A stretch of DNA of 64,000 nucleotides from Halodesulfovibrio aestuarii (GCF_050571805.1 NZ_CP192219.1); one strand, 5' to 3'; shown: positions 8,310 through 17,711, counted from the stretch's first letter. The notes: generated by a model not told the origin, from the sequence alone. A program made the numbers and translations.

Positions 8310-9553
8310 CCCTAAGAATTCTTTTTTCTGTCGTGATTATAATGGGTGGTTGCGCTTTGGCGCAACCGCCTCTTTCCCTTGCCTCCTCTGTGTCAGCCGT
8401 ATCTAAAACGGCTAACATTCAACCGGACAAACCTTCTTCAACCACACATCTGCCAATTGAAGGCGAGTTCTTTAACGCCAACGGTTCAAAAGCTTCTCTT
8501 ACAGACGTTATCGCCATCGCAAAATCATGCGACTACATTCTTATAGGTGAAACTCATAACGTCACTTGCGACCACATTGTTCAAGCAAAAATTATTGCTG
8601 CGTTAGCTGAATCCGGTTTGCGTATTACCGTGGGCATGGAAATGTTTGCTCAGGATAAGCAACCGCAACTCGATGCTGTAAACAATGGTGATGTCTCTCT
8701 TACCGAGTTCCCGAAAAAAGTAGATTGGAAGGAAGCGTGGGGGTTCCCATACCCGCTTTATGAGCCTATTATTGATGTAATATATAAGCATAAGATCAAG
8801 CTTTATGCGCTTAACTTCCCCTTTGAGATAGCCCGAAAAATCGGTGATGATGGAATGGAGAGCCTTACCTCGGAAGAACGTCAATTTCTTCCGGAGAAGA
8901 CAATTCCTTCGTTGAAAGCGCAAGAGGAAGAGTTAGCACGGATACATGATAAGCATGTTGAGCTGATGACAAAGGATAAGGATGATCCCAAAGCAGCAGA
9001 AGTCGCTAAAAAATCATTAGCTCATTATCGTAAGCGCTTTTTTCTTATCCAGTCCATGTGGGATACCTGTATGGCTGAGCAGGCTGTGAAGATACGTAAA
9101 AAGACAAAGCTACCGATGGTGATTCTTTCCGGTACAGGACACGTAGAACATGGTTGGGGAATTTCATATCGGCTTTCCAAGCTTGATCCGGATGCCAAGG
9201 TGCTTTTAGTTGTTCCGTGGCGGGACACGAGGCCGCTTGTTGCAGATGAAGGGCATATACAGTTTTATTGTCCACTCACAAAGCAAAGCAGACTGGGGTT
9301 CACCTTGCGTATGGAAAGTGACGGTGCCACAATTATAGATGTTGCAGATAAATCTGCTGCGTACACAGCCGGGTTCCTTGTGGGCGATAAAATTGTCAAA
9401 GTAAGCGGAATGGACGTTACATCCATGATGACCCTTCACAGAGCCGGAGTAAAAGCCGCCAAGGAGGGGAAAGACATGGTCTTTACAGTAATCAGGGGCG
9501 ACAAGGAGACATCCATCTCTATGCCGGTACCGGAACACTCTCATTCATCATAA
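8300..9553 (+). CDS. ChaN-type haem/iron-binding domain protein with C-terminal PDZ domain, probably exported
   Basis: The 417-residue protein starts with a hydrophobic export signal; IIMGGC at about 13-18 could be a non-standard lipobox, so a lipoprotein is possible. Residues about 75-300 form a ChaN-like (TIKI/EreA) domain with the conserved YILIGETHNVTCDH motif and later SGTGHVEHGWG. ChaN of Campylobacter is an outer-membrane haem-binding lipoprotein. Residues about 325-410 form a PDZ domain (GFTLRM, then AAYTAGFLVGDKIVKVSG), which usually binds peptide C-termini. The domain pair suggests an envelope protein linking metal or haem binding to a protein partner; this is inference. It overlaps the ligase gene by 10 bases and its stop shares one base with the mutM start, so all three genes are translationally coupled. 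Confidence 0.82.
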   Translation: MGLALRILFSVVIIMGGCALAQPPLSLASSVSAVSKTANIQPDKPSSTTHLPIEGEFFNANGSKASLTDVIAIAKSCDYILIGETHNVTCDHIVQAKIIAALAESGLRITVGMEMFAQDKQPQLDAVNNGDVSLTEFPKKVDWKEAWGFPYPLYEPIIDVIYKHKIKLYALNFPFEIARKIGDDGMESLTSEERQFLPEKTIPSLKAQEEELARIHDKHVELMTKDKDDPKAAEVAKKSLAHYRKRFFLIQSMWDTCMAEQAVKIRKKTKLPMVILSGTGHVEHGWGISYRLSKLDPDAKVLLVVPWRDTRPLVADEGHIQFYCPLTKQSRLGFTLRMESDGATIIDVADKSAAYTAGFLVGDKIVKVSGMDVTSMMTLHRAGVKAAKEGKDMVFTVIRGDKETSISMPVPEHSHSS

Positions 9554-10413
9554 TGCCAGAATTACCAGAAGTTGAAACCATTGCTTCAGGCCTGTGGCCA
9601 ATGCTAGCCGGGCAGACAATAGAAGACGTTACCATTCTTAACGACAGCAGCGTTGAAGGGCGGCGCTATGCGTTGGAAAACCTCATAACAGGACGAGAAA
9701 TTACGCACGTACATAGAAGAGGAAAATTACTGCTTATGGATCTTTCGATTCCGGAAGTTTATGAGCACGAACTCCCCGTGCCTCGTTCTGAGTATCCATT
9801 GCAACTTGCGTTTCATCTAAAAATGTCCGGCAGATTGTTTGTTCATCCTGTAGGTACTCCACCTGCACGGCATACCCGCATAATCTTTGATCTGAGCAAC
9901 GGCAATCGTTTGTTCTTTGATGATGTGCGTAAGTTCGGTTTTTGTCGTGCGTTAGCCCCTTGTGACTATTTAAACTGGCAGTTCTGGCAACAGTTGGGGC
10001 CCGAACCTCTTGTTATTAATACAGATCGATTTGTATCTTTATTTCAATCACGTAGAACCCGCATCAAAGCCGCATTGCTAGATCAAAAAGTAATTGCCGG
10101 AATAGGTAATATCTACGCGGATGAATCACTTTTTAGAGCTGGAATTCGCCCTGACAAGCCTTCAAATGAGATTTCTCAGAAGAGTCTCAGGCTGCTGCAT
10201 GTAAAGTTGAAAGAGGTTCTGAAACAAGCCATTCGTGAGTGTGGTTCGTCTATTCGTGATTACCGTGATGCCCATGGTGATGCTGGGGCGTTCCAGAATA
10301 ACTTCCTAGTCTATGGACGCACAGGGCAGAATTGCCGCGTATGCGGTAATCCGCTTAAAACTGAAAAAGTGGCAGGACGCACCACTGTTTTTTGCGGAAC
10401 GTGCCAGAAGTAG
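9553..10413 (+). CDS. mutM: Formamidopyrimidine-DNA glycosylase (Fpg/MutM)
   Basis: Bifunctional base-excision repair enzyme that removes 8-oxoguanine and formamidopyrimidines and nicks the abasic site. The start MPELPEVE provides the catalytic Pro2 and Glu3. HLKMSGRL contains the conserved lysine loop, and QKVIAGIGNIYADESLF the helix-two-turn-helix. The zinc finger has CRVC and CGTC separated by 16 residues, with YGRTGQNC before it. At 286 residues it is slightly longer than E. coli MutM (269) because of an insert around 72-84. The ATG overlaps the preceding TAA by one base, so it is coupled to the ChaN-PDZ gene. A bidirectional terminator follows. Confidence 0.95.
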   Translation: MPELPEVETIASGLWPMLAGQTIEDVTILNDSSVEGRRYALENLITGREITHVHRRGKLLLMDLSIPEVYEHELPVPRSEYPLQLAFHLKMSGRLFVHPVGTPPARHTRIIFDLSNGNRLFFDDVRKFGFCRALAPCDYLNWQFWQQLGPEPLVINTDRFVSLFQSRRTRIKAALLDQKVIAGIGNIYADESLFRAGIRPDKPSNEISQKSLRLLHVKLKEVLKQAIRECGSSIRDYRDAHGDAGAFQNNFLVYGRTGQNCRVCGNPLKTEKVAGRTTVFCGTCQK

Positions 10414-10532
10414 ACGATCTCTTCGAGACTGGCGATATGAACTTATCGACAACGTAGAATCTTTTTCAATATATGAGAATCATAGTATTGGATGCTGAAC
10501 TGACAAGTTTTTTGTATTTATTATGATACGTA

Positions 10533-10571
10533 AAAAAATCCCGTGTGTTTTGAGAACACACGGGATTTTTC
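10533..10571 (+). terminator. Bidirectional terminator between mutM and the HAD gene
   Basis: AAAATCCCGTGTGT pairs with ACACACGGGATTTT around a short loop, with A-rich and T-rich flanks, so it can serve both convergent genes. Confidence 0.92.
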
Positions 10572-10592
10572 TATTAATTGATTGCGTGCGTG

Positions 10593-11063
10593 TTACGTAC
10601 GCAGTGTCGCTTTGAGTCTTGAAGAGTTTACCAGAGACTCAAGGGCGTAAACTATATTAGGCATAAGTACATCTGCTGCAGCTAATGCTTTAGGTGTAAG
10701 TCCTTCCGGCCCAAGAATAGCTATTCCAAGTTCTGCTCTTTGCAGCATGTCAATATCTACATTGCCGTTGCCAATAGCGCATACATTTTCAGAACCCAGG
10801 GCTTCTACATATTCTAACTTTTCCTGCTGTTGGTAGGCACTGTTTACAACACGTGTTGTTACTGGAAGGTGTGCTACTTCTTGTGTGACATTCTGGTTAG
10901 TGTCAGCGGACAGAATATGTATAGTAAGGAGTTGAGAAAGCATTGAGAGTGCTGGTTCAACGCCATCAATAATACTGCCGTCAAAGGCTATGGTGCCATT
11001 AAAATCTAAGACAAGGTGCTCAAATTGCATTGGCTCAAAACCGGGGATCGCAACCTTCAGCAT
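10593..11063 (-). CDS. Small HAD-superfamily protein (soluble P-type ATPase-like phosphatase)
   Basis: A 156-residue HAD-fold protein without a cap domain. Motif I is DFNGT at about 20-24, motif II is HILSADT (about 49-55) and motif III/IV is GNGNVDIDML (about 97-106). The form resembles the COG4087 soluble P-type ATPase-like phosphatases. The second acid of the usual DxDGT motif is Asn here. In HAD enzymes this acid acts as general acid/base in phosphatases and is Thr in P-type ATPases, so the activity may be slow or altered. Substrate unknown. It stands alone, convergent to mutM, about 95 bases downstream of the response regulator gene. Confidence 0.75.
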   Translation of the reverse strand: MLKVAIPGFEPMQFEHLVLDFNGTIAFDGSIIDGVEPALSMLSQLLTIHILSADTNQNVTQEVAHLPVTTRVVNSAYQQQEKLEYVEALGSENVCAIGNGNVDIDMLQRAELGIAILGPEGLTPKALAAADVLMPNIVYALESLVNSSRLKATLRT

Positions 11064-11158
11064 AGGAACTCCAAGTGTTTCAAGGTATAAGGATTAGTTT
11101 GAAAATGTGGTGAGAAAACCATCCTTAACATGCTCAGTATAGTGTAGGCGACAGTCTG

Positions 11159-12538
11159 CTAGTGTCCTGTAATATTGTATTTTTTGAGCTTGTATTGCAG
11201 CAGGCTCTTGGAAATCCCAAGTGACTCAGCAGCTTTTACCTGTACGAAGTTGGCTCGAACTAATGCTCTGCGGATGAGGGCAGCTTCGATTTTTTCCAAT
11301 GTGTCGCTGAGGTCGAGCTGAACGGGAAGTAGGTCAACCGCACTTTTTAACTGACTTTCCTCATCGCGAACTTCCGGTGGCAGGTCGTCAACCGTGATGT
11401 CAGAGCCGGTTCCGAGTACGAGGCAGCGTTCGATAACGTTTTCTAACTGCCTAATGTTTCCAGGCCATTCGTAACCGGAAAGGTAATCGAGTGCTTCTAC
11501 CGAAAATGCGCGTTCTGCAACACCCTGTTGTTCTGAAATCTTTTCAATAAAATGTGCCACAAGCAGTGGAATATCTTCGCGGCGCTCGCGAAGTGGTGGA
11601 ATCTGCATGTGCACAACGTTGAGGCGATAGTAAAGATCTTCACGGAAGTTGCCCTTTTTAACTTCTTCCAGAAGGTCTTTGTTTGTAGCCGCAACAATGC
11701 GGATATCCACTTCAATTTCTTCTGTCCCCCCAACTCGCTCGATGCGTCGTTCTTGAAGGACTCGTAGCAGCTTAACCTGCATATCGTGGGAGAGTTCGCC
11801 TATTTCATCGAGGAACAGTGTTCCTGAGTCCGCAAGTTCAAAGCGGCCTCGCTTCATGGCGATTGCACCGGTAAAGGAACCTTTTTCGTGCCCGAAGAGT
11901 TCACTTTCCAATAAGCTCGGGTTTAGAGCCATACAGTTTACACTGACAAATGGTGCTCCCTTACGCGGAGAAGAAAAGTGAATAGCGCGGGCGACAAGTT
12001 CCTTACCTGTACCGGACTCACCAGTGATGAGTACTGTAGATTTGCTTGGCGCTGCACGGTCAATAAGGGAAAGCACAGATCGAATTGCGCCGCTCTTACC
12101 GATAATGTTATTACGGCCGTAACGGGTCTGAAAATTTTCTGTGAGTAACTGGTAATTCTGACGCGCCTGCGAAAGTTCAGCGGCGTTTTGTACAGAAAGC
12201 AGAAGCTCGTCATTTGAAAACGGCTTGGCAATGTAGTCGAACGCACCTGTTCGCATAACCTCAACAGCGCTTTGGATAGTACCGAAGGCTGTCATAATAA
12301 GAACCGGCAGTCCGGGGTAGTTTTTGCGGACGTGATCAAGAACCTCCGCTCCGGTTATTTTCGGCATTTTCATGTCGGTTATAACAACATCAACGTCAGA
12401 CTCTTCTAAAAAAGTTAGTGCTGTTTCCGGATCATTCAGCGCTGTAACTTTGTATCCTGCATCTGTGAGAAGCGCTTCGAGAACAAGCAGATAGTTTTTT
12501 TCGTCATCCAGAACGAGTAAGTGTTTTTTCTTTTTCAT
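11159..12538 (-). CDS. NtrC-family sigma-54-dependent response regulator
   Basis: A 459-residue transcription activator. It has a receiver domain (phospho-acceptor Asp in VVITDMKMP, about residue 55, and KPF lysine near 107). The AAA+ domain has Walker A GESGTGKE (about 170), ELFGHEKGSFTGA with the sigma-54 contact loop (GSFTGA where GAFTGA is usual), and Walker B TLFLDEIGE. A Fis-type helix-turn-helix closes the protein (VKAAESLGISKSLLQYKL). It would activate sigma-54 promoters when phosphorylated, most likely by the kinase encoded six bases upstream. Both genes follow pgi closely, so a link to central metabolism is possible. The target promoters are not identified. Confidence 0.93.
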   Translation of the reverse strand: MKKKKHLLVLDDEKNYLLVLEALLTDAGYKVTALNDPETALTFLEESDVDVVITDMKMPKITGAEVLDHVRKNYPGLPVLIMTAFGTIQSAVEVMRTGAFDYIAKPFSNDELLLSVQNAAELSQARQNYQLLTENFQTRYGRNNIIGKSGAIRSVLSLIDRAAPSKSTVLITGESGTGKELVARAIHFSSPRKGAPFVSVNCMALNPSLLESELFGHEKGSFTGAIAMKRGRFELADSGTLFLDEIGELSHDMQVKLLRVLQERRIERVGGTEEIEVDIRIVAATNKDLLEEVKKGNFREDLYYRLNVVHMQIPPLRERREDIPLLVAHFIEKISEQQGVAERAFSVEALDYLSGYEWPGNIRQLENVIERCLVLGTGSDITVDDLPPEVRDEESQLKSAVDLLPVQLDLSDTLEKIEAALIRRALVRANFVQVKAAESLGISKSLLQYKLKKYNITGH

Positions 12539-12544
12539 ATCTGA

Positions 12545-13975
12545 TTACCTGCCCGGTGTTTTCAGTGGAAATTCCATAGTAACGAGTGCTCCGCCAAGGG
12601 TGGATTTGCCTAATGTCAAAGTGCCGTGGTGGCTTTTGACAATGCTGTTTACAATAGGCAGCCCTAGGCCGGTTCCGTTGTCGCGTGTGGTGAAGAACGG
12701 GTCGAGCATCTGGTTTAAATGCGCCTGATCGAATCCGCTGCCTGAGTCATGGAATTGCAGCACAGCTGTTTTTCCGCGTGCGGCGCAGATTCGAATTTCT
12801 CCTTCGCCGTCCATTGCTTGAATGCTGTTGGAAAGAACATTGTATACAGCACGATAGAGCAAGTCACTATCGCCCTCTATAAAGAATTTTAAATTATAAT
12901 CCCGTGCAACGGTGATGCCTTTAGATTCAAGCTCATTTTCCAGAAAACCGAGTGCCTGATTGATAATAAGGGCAAGGTCTACCTTGTCATGGCGTGTCGG
13001 CTTAGGTTTTGCGTAGTCAAGAAAGTCTGTCACTGTCTGGGCAAGGCGTTTGGATTCATCAAAAATAACAGTCAGCATTTTTTTTGTGAAATCGTCTGTG
13101 CTGTCCCGTTTAATCATCATTTCCGCACTGGAAGAGATAATACCAAGAGGATTGCGGATTTCATGTGCAATAGACGAAACCATTCGTCCCATGCCTGCCA
13201 GCTTTTCATTTTGATGCAGTTCATGTTCAAGTTTTTCTTTTTCATTAAGTCGCTTAGTGAGCACGCGTTCTGCACGCTTTATGATGGTTACAAGGATCAT
13301 AAACATCAGTATGGATGAGAAAAAGCTTGAGACAAAAATAAGGCGCTGGAAGCGGATTACACTCATGTAGTCTTTGGTTATATCCTGCGTAATCTCTAGA
13401 ACACCCATGATAGGAAGCTCTTTTGGCTCTTCGCCTAGTTTTCCTTCGAGACGAAGCGGATAGGTTGTACGCAACGTAAAGGAATTATCCGGAATTTTGA
13501 GCATAAAGAGTGCTGTTATCGGGGATATCTTTGATTCGATCTCAAAACTGTAGGTGTTTTGCTTCACAGCTTTTTGTGCAGCAATACCGGCAATACCCGT
13601 TTTTCCAAGATCGTCTTTGTTGGTGGAATACGACGTAATTTGTTTGTTGTCGTAAATACGCAGCCCTTTTACATGCAGGCCGTGGATGGTATTTTGAACG
13701 ACTTGTTCGAGGCGTTCGTATTGGGTCGGGTTGCGAAGCGCAATGCGCCCGTATCCGATAATGGTGGGGAGGGTAAAGCGGCGGAAAATCTGGTGGTTCA
13801 GATTTTCCGCCAGCAGTAGTGCAAAGTTTTTTTGTTTTTCAATTAAGGTCTTCCGGGCTTGATCCGCAATGAATGTGGACATGAGCAGACTTGAAATAAT
13901 GATGACTATGAGCATTGCCCATGAGAGGACTCGAACAAAACCAAACGGCTTCTCGTCCTTGAAGAACCTTAACAT
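12545..13975 (-). CDS. Membrane sensor histidine kinase (NtrB/AtoS-like)
   Basis: The 476-residue protein has an N-terminal membrane segment (about 15-37), a periplasmic sensing region to about 205, a second membrane segment (about 212-232) and a coiled linker. A HisKA dimerisation domain follows, with the phospho-acceptor in SSIAHEIRNPLG (about 269). The HATPase domain has N-box NVLSNSIQAM, G1 HDSGSGF and G2 GTGLGLPIV. It should phosphorylate the adjacent sigma-54 response regulator. AGGAG lies upstream of the ATG within the 4-base gap after pgi, so kinase and regulator are probably expressed with pgi. The stimulus is unknown. Confidence 0.91.
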   Translation of the reverse strand: MLRFFKDEKPFGFVRVLSWAMLIVIIISSLLMSTFIADQARKTLIEKQKNFALLLAENLNHQIFRRFTLPTIIGYGRIALRNPTQYERLEQVVQNTIHGLHVKGLRIYDNKQITSYSTNKDDLGKTGIAGIAAQKAVKQNTYSFEIESKISPITALFMLKIPDNSFTLRTTYPLRLEGKLGEEPKELPIMGVLEITQDITKDYMSVIRFQRLIFVSSFFSSILMFMILVTIIKRAERVLTKRLNEKEKLEHELHQNEKLAGMGRMVSSIAHEIRNPLGIISSSAEMMIKRDSTDDFTKKMLTVIFDESKRLAQTVTDFLDYAKPKPTRHDKVDLALIINQALGFLENELESKGITVARDYNLKFFIEGDSDLLYRAVYNVLSNSIQAMDGEGEIRICAARGKTAVLQFHDSGSGFDQAHLNQMLDPFFTTRDNGTGLGLPIVNSIVKSHHGTLTLGKSTLGGALVTMEFPLKTPGR

Positions 13976-13979
13976 TAAA

Positions 13980-15332
13980 CTAGAACTCCTGAATATCGGG
14001 CTCCCTGCCTAAGAAGTGTTCAAGCTGCTTGCTTTCTTCATCATAGCCGGTGGCACCGAGCCGTGCATTAGCCAATCGCTTGCCTAGTTCAACATGCGGC
14101 TGGTTAAGCGGATTTATTTCGAGCAGCCAGCCTGTAAGCACTGTTGCGATTTCTAACAATGCAATAAGGCGTCCGGCTTCAGTTTCTGTTGTTTCACCCA
14201 CTCTTATTTCTACAAGCGGGGTCTCTGTTTGGCCAAGAGCCATGCGGGAACCAAGAGTTTCTGCCTGCAGGAGGGTTCCAAATTTTTCACCGCGCAGGTA
14301 ACTCCATTTTTCCGGCAGATCATCGGCAAACGTTATGCCTTCAGGTTGGTTAGGGCAGGTAAGGTACAGACAACCTTTGTCTCTGGGCCCTCCAAGGTAA
14401 AGCTGCTGGGTCGAGTGCTGATCTGTTACTCCCTTAGCTGGAAGGGGGGTAGAACCCTTACCCTCTTTGCCAAGGCTTTCAGCCCATAGCTGTGCGAACC
14501 AGTCTCCAAAAGAAGCCCATGCTGGAATATAGGTGAAGAATAATAAAATATTATAGTCTTCTTCCATAAGGGTTTTTGCCCAGGATGCAATTTTCCACGC
14601 AGGGTGATCTTGCATAGTGCGTTCACCGCATTCGCGTTCGCAAAGGCAGTTGCCAACTGACATAGCACCATCAAGCAGAGCTTTCCAGTTAATACCGAGA
14701 AAGGCTGCCGGAACCAGTCCCACTGCGCTGAGCACGGAGTAGCGACCGCCGAGATTGTCAGGTACAGGCATAGAACGTGCGCCAAGCCTGTTCACTTCCT
14801 CACGCAAGTAGCCATTCTGCGCATCCGTAATGAGCATGATGTGGTCTGCCCATGTGTCGCCAAGGTGCTGTTTGAGCCATTCGCGTGCAATAAAGTATTG
14901 CGCAATTGTTTCAATAGTACCACCGGATTTAGAGATGACGACAACGACAGTTTTTTCTGCTGGCAAACGTGTCAGCCATTCTTCTATTGTTCCGGCATCG
15001 ACATTGTCAGAGATCCACAGATGTTTTCCAGTGTGGTTCGGCATATCCTGTTCAGGATAAAAAGCACGTTGCAGGGCTCTTGTTCCCAACGCGCTGCCGC
15101 CAATGCCTAAGAGCAGCATGTGTTCAAAAGACTGTAGCCACGGAGAGTGTTTTAAAAGTTCTTTTTCCAGTTCCTCTCGATAGGGCAAGTTGATAAACGG
15201 AAGTTTATTGCTGTCAATTTCTTTATAAAGGTGCGTAGCAAGCTGGCCGCAGCGGGAATCATGACGTCGCTCATCTTTTTTAGAAAGACGTCCGTTCCAG
15301 GCACCTGTCCAATCGATTGTGTTTGTGGTCAT
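13980..15332 (-). CDS. pgi: Glucose-6-phosphate isomerase
   Basis: Interconverts glucose-6-phosphate and fructose-6-phosphate in the cytoplasm. At 450 residues it is the short bacterial form. Diagnostic segments are LLLGIGGSALGTRAL (about 93-107), the SIS-fold phosphate loop VVVISKSGGT, GGRYSVLSAVG, the catalytic Glu region WAESLGKEGKG, and TDQHSTQQLYLGGPRDKG with the ring-opening His. The gene heads a unit with the histidine kinase and sigma-54 regulator: the gaps are 4 and 6 bases. This arrangement is unusual for pgi and suggests that the two-component system is co-expressed with it. Confidence 0.95.
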   Translation of the reverse strand: MTTNTIDWTGAWNGRLSKKDERRHDSRCGQLATHLYKEIDSNKLPFINLPYREELEKELLKHSPWLQSFEHMLLLGIGGSALGTRALQRAFYPEQDMPNHTGKHLWISDNVDAGTIEEWLTRLPAEKTVVVVISKSGGTIETIAQYFIAREWLKQHLGDTWADHIMLITDAQNGYLREEVNRLGARSMPVPDNLGGRYSVLSAVGLVPAAFLGINWKALLDGAMSVGNCLCERECGERTMQDHPAWKIASWAKTLMEEDYNILLFFTYIPAWASFGDWFAQLWAESLGKEGKGSTPLPAKGVTDQHSTQQLYLGGPRDKGCLYLTCPNQPEGITFADDLPEKWSYLRGEKFGTLLQAETLGSRMALGQTETPLVEIRVGETTETEAGRLIALLEIATVLTGWLLEINPLNQPHVELGKRLANARLGATGYDEESKQLEHFLGREPDIQEF

Positions 15333-15446
15333 AAATAATACCCCGCTTCATTTGCATGACGATAGAGCTGCCCGCATACCAAAAAGGGCAGGAGATTGTA
15401 TGATGAAGCGTAGGGAAAAAGTGTAAAGCTCAATATTATATTTATC

Positions 15447-16619
15447 TTAGCCAAAAAGGATACGCGCAATTTTGCTTAGAGATTCTTCAAGAGTTTTTTC
15501 ATCTACTGCGTAGGAAATGCGGATACAGTTATCATCACCGAAAGCAGCGCCCGGCACTAATGCAACACCGGCTTCTTCGAGCAGATACGTGCACAGAGCA
15601 GCAGAGTCCGGGTAGGTCTCATTGTACAGACGATGAACATCCGGGAACAGATAGAACGCGCCTTGTGGTACAGGACAAACAACATTAGGCCATTTACCAA
15701 TGATGCTCATGGCAAGGTCACGGCGTTTGCGGAAGGAAGCTCGCATGGAATCAACTACTTCAAAGCCGCCTGTAAGTGCTGCAACAGCACCTTTTTGTGC
15801 AAATGAGCAGACGTTGGATGTGGATTGTCCCTGAATTTTGCTCATTGCCTTGATAAGGTCAACATGAGCCAAAACGTAACCAATACGCCAGCCTGTCATT
15901 GCGAAACTTTTGGCAAGACCGTTTACTATGCATACCTGTTCCGGGTATTTTTCCCACCATGTGGCAAGAGATGCGTGTTCTGCAGGTGCATATACAAGTT
16001 GGTCGTAAATTTCGTCGGAGATAATAAAGATGTTGTGGCTGATAGCCCATTCAGCAATTGCGTCAATTTCTTTGCGGGAGTAAGCCGCTCCAGTTGGGTT
16101 GGACGGAGAGTTTAGCAGAAGTACAGCAGTTTTTTCCGTACGCGCAGCTTCAAGCTGTTCTACGGTAATTTTAAATCCTGCTTCAGCGGAGGCTGCGACA
16201 GCCACAGGCTTGCCCTCTGCAAGCTGAACCATTGGCGGATAGCTTACCCAGTATGGGGCAGGAATGATAACTTCGTCCCCCGGATTAATAAGGCTTTGCA
16301 GCAGGTTAAAGAGAGCCTGTTTGCCGCCGTTTGTAATCATGGTGTGTTCTGCACGGGCTGAAGTGCCATACATGATATTGAAGTAATTGGCTACGGCAGT
16401 GCGAAGTTCAGGAAGACCCGGTACTGCACCATATCTGGTAAAACCGTCGTCCAGTGCGCGCTTGCACGCGTCACGTACATAGTCTGGCGTTGGGAAATCA
16501 GGTTCGCCAACAGCAAGGCTGATAATTTCTTTTCCCTGTGCTTTCAGCTCAAGAGCTTTAGCGTTAACAGCCAAGGTAGCAGACGGTTTAAGTTGTGCGA
16601 TACGGCTTGAAGTCTTCAT
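15447..16619 (-). CDS. Class I aminotransferase, aspartate-type
   Basis: Pyridoxal-phosphate enzyme of the Ib aspartate aminotransferase group, 390 residues, exchanging amino groups between aspartate or another amino acid and 2-oxoglutarate. Landmarks are LAVGEPDFPTP, RYGAVPGLPELR, NGGKQALFN, PAPYWVSYP, LNSPSNPTG, the cofactor-contacting ISDEIYDQL and the Schiff-base lysine in LAKSFAMTGWRIGY. The start at 16619 (MKTSSRIAQLKPS) is chosen because GAGAGG lies upstream and family homology begins there. A start at 16706 would add 29 unconserved residues. The substrate range (aspartate, prephenate or both) cannot be read from sequence. It is transcribed away from sfsA. Confidence 0.92.
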   Translation of the reverse strand: MKTSSRIAQLKPSATLAVNAKALELKAQGKEIISLAVGEPDFPTPDYVRDACKRALDDGFTRYGAVPGLPELRTAVANYFNIMYGTSARAEHTMITNGGKQALFNLLQSLINPGDEVIIPAPYWVSYPPMVQLAEGKPVAVAASAEAGFKITVEQLEAARTEKTAVLLLNSPSNPTGAAYSRKEIDAIAEWAISHNIFIISDEIYDQLVYAPAEHASLATWWEKYPEQVCIVNGLAKSFAMTGWRIGYVLAHVDLIKAMSKIQGQSTSNVCSFAQKGAVAALTGGFEVVDSMRASFRKRRDLAMSIIGKWPNVVCPVPQGAFYLFPDVHRLYNETYPDSAALCTYLLEEAGVALVPGAAFGDDNCIRISYAVDEKTLEESLSKIARILFG

Positions 16620-16907
16620 GCGTTGCCTCTCTCTAAAATAAAATTTATGCATATATGGTCGACGTATCAATAAGCCTGAAAGTACACCGGAAGTAGCTGT
16701 TGGCAACAGTCAGAAAAGAACTGTTGTGTAGTTCTTCCATAACAATTGTTGATAACTGAATGCATTACCATGCAGTGTGGTTAAACAAAAATTATGATGT
16801 GTTCTAGCTTTCTGCGGAGTACCAGTTAACAACACACATGTAAACTTTTAGAACCGGTTTCTTTACCCAATTTTTTGGTAATCAAATAAAAAAGATATAG
16901 GAAGCTC

Positions 16908-17648
16908 ATGTCTGTAGAAGAACCACTTATTTTATATCCAGAAGGGTGCATTGTTGGTTCCTTTGTCCGCCGCGTTAAAAGATTCAGTGTTGAAATTCTT
17001 GTGGATGGAGAATCTGTCTGGATACATTCTAATAATACCGGCTCAATGATGGGACTGTTGCGGCAGGGCTCACCCATTTTAGCTTCCCCCGCTGCGAATC
17101 CCGATAGAAAACTTAAGTGGACGCAGGAAGCGGTCGGGTTGAACATGGCAACTGGAATAAATTGGGTAGGGGTAAACACCCAGACACCGAATAAAATGCT
17201 TAAAGCTGCTTTTGAAGCGGGCAGACTGCATTGGGGGGAAGGCTATACTGTCTTTAAAAGCGAGGCGAAAATCGGTGACAGTCGTGCAGATGGCGTGTTG
17301 CGGACAGAAGATGATTCTTTGCCCCCGCTTTGGATAGAATGTAAAAACGTGACCATGGTAGAAGATGAAGTTGCTTGTTTTCCTGACGCAGTAACCGAAC
17401 GCGGGCGAAAGCATCTTAACAATATGATTAATGTGGTGAAGCAGGGACATCGCGCAGCGTTTTTTTATCTTATTCAGCGTCCGGACGGGCATTGCTTTGC
17501 GCCGGCAGATATTATTGATCCGGCATATGCAGAGCTTTTTTATGAGGCTATTGAACTAGGTGTTGAGGTCTATCCGTATAGAGCAACTGTCACAGAAGCA
17601 GGCATTGTACTTGGAGAGCTACTTCCTGTTAACCCCAAAGCTTTTTAG
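16908..17648 (+). CDS. sfsA: SfsA family DNA/RNA nuclease
   Basis: A 246-residue member of the SfsA family, named for sugar fermentation stimulation in E. coli and now described as having an N-terminal OB-fold and a C-terminal PD-(D/E)xK-type nuclease fold. Visible features are GCIVGSFVRRVKRF, HSNNTGSM, and the catalytic-type signature SRADGVL with WIECKNVT about 30 residues later. FFYLIQRPD is also typical. A physiological role is not settled for the family. No close neighbour on the same strand; it is convergent with the ABC ATPase gene. Confidence 0.9.
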   Translation: MSVEEPLILYPEGCIVGSFVRRVKRFSVEILVDGESVWIHSNNTGSMMGLLRQGSPILASPAANPDRKLKWTQEAVGLNMATGINWVGVNTQTPNKMLKAAFEAGRLHWGEGYTVFKSEAKIGDSRADGVLRTEDDSLPPLWIECKNVTMVEDEVACFPDAVTERGRKHLNNMINVVKQGHRAAFFYLIQRPDGHCFAPADIIDPAYAELFYEAIELGVEVYPYRATVTEAGIVLGELLPVNPKAF

Positions 17649-17711
17649 CAGCGTCTAGTGTGTTAACTACAGAGCATTTCAGAGTTAGATAGTATTTTTA
17701 CTCAGTAATTA

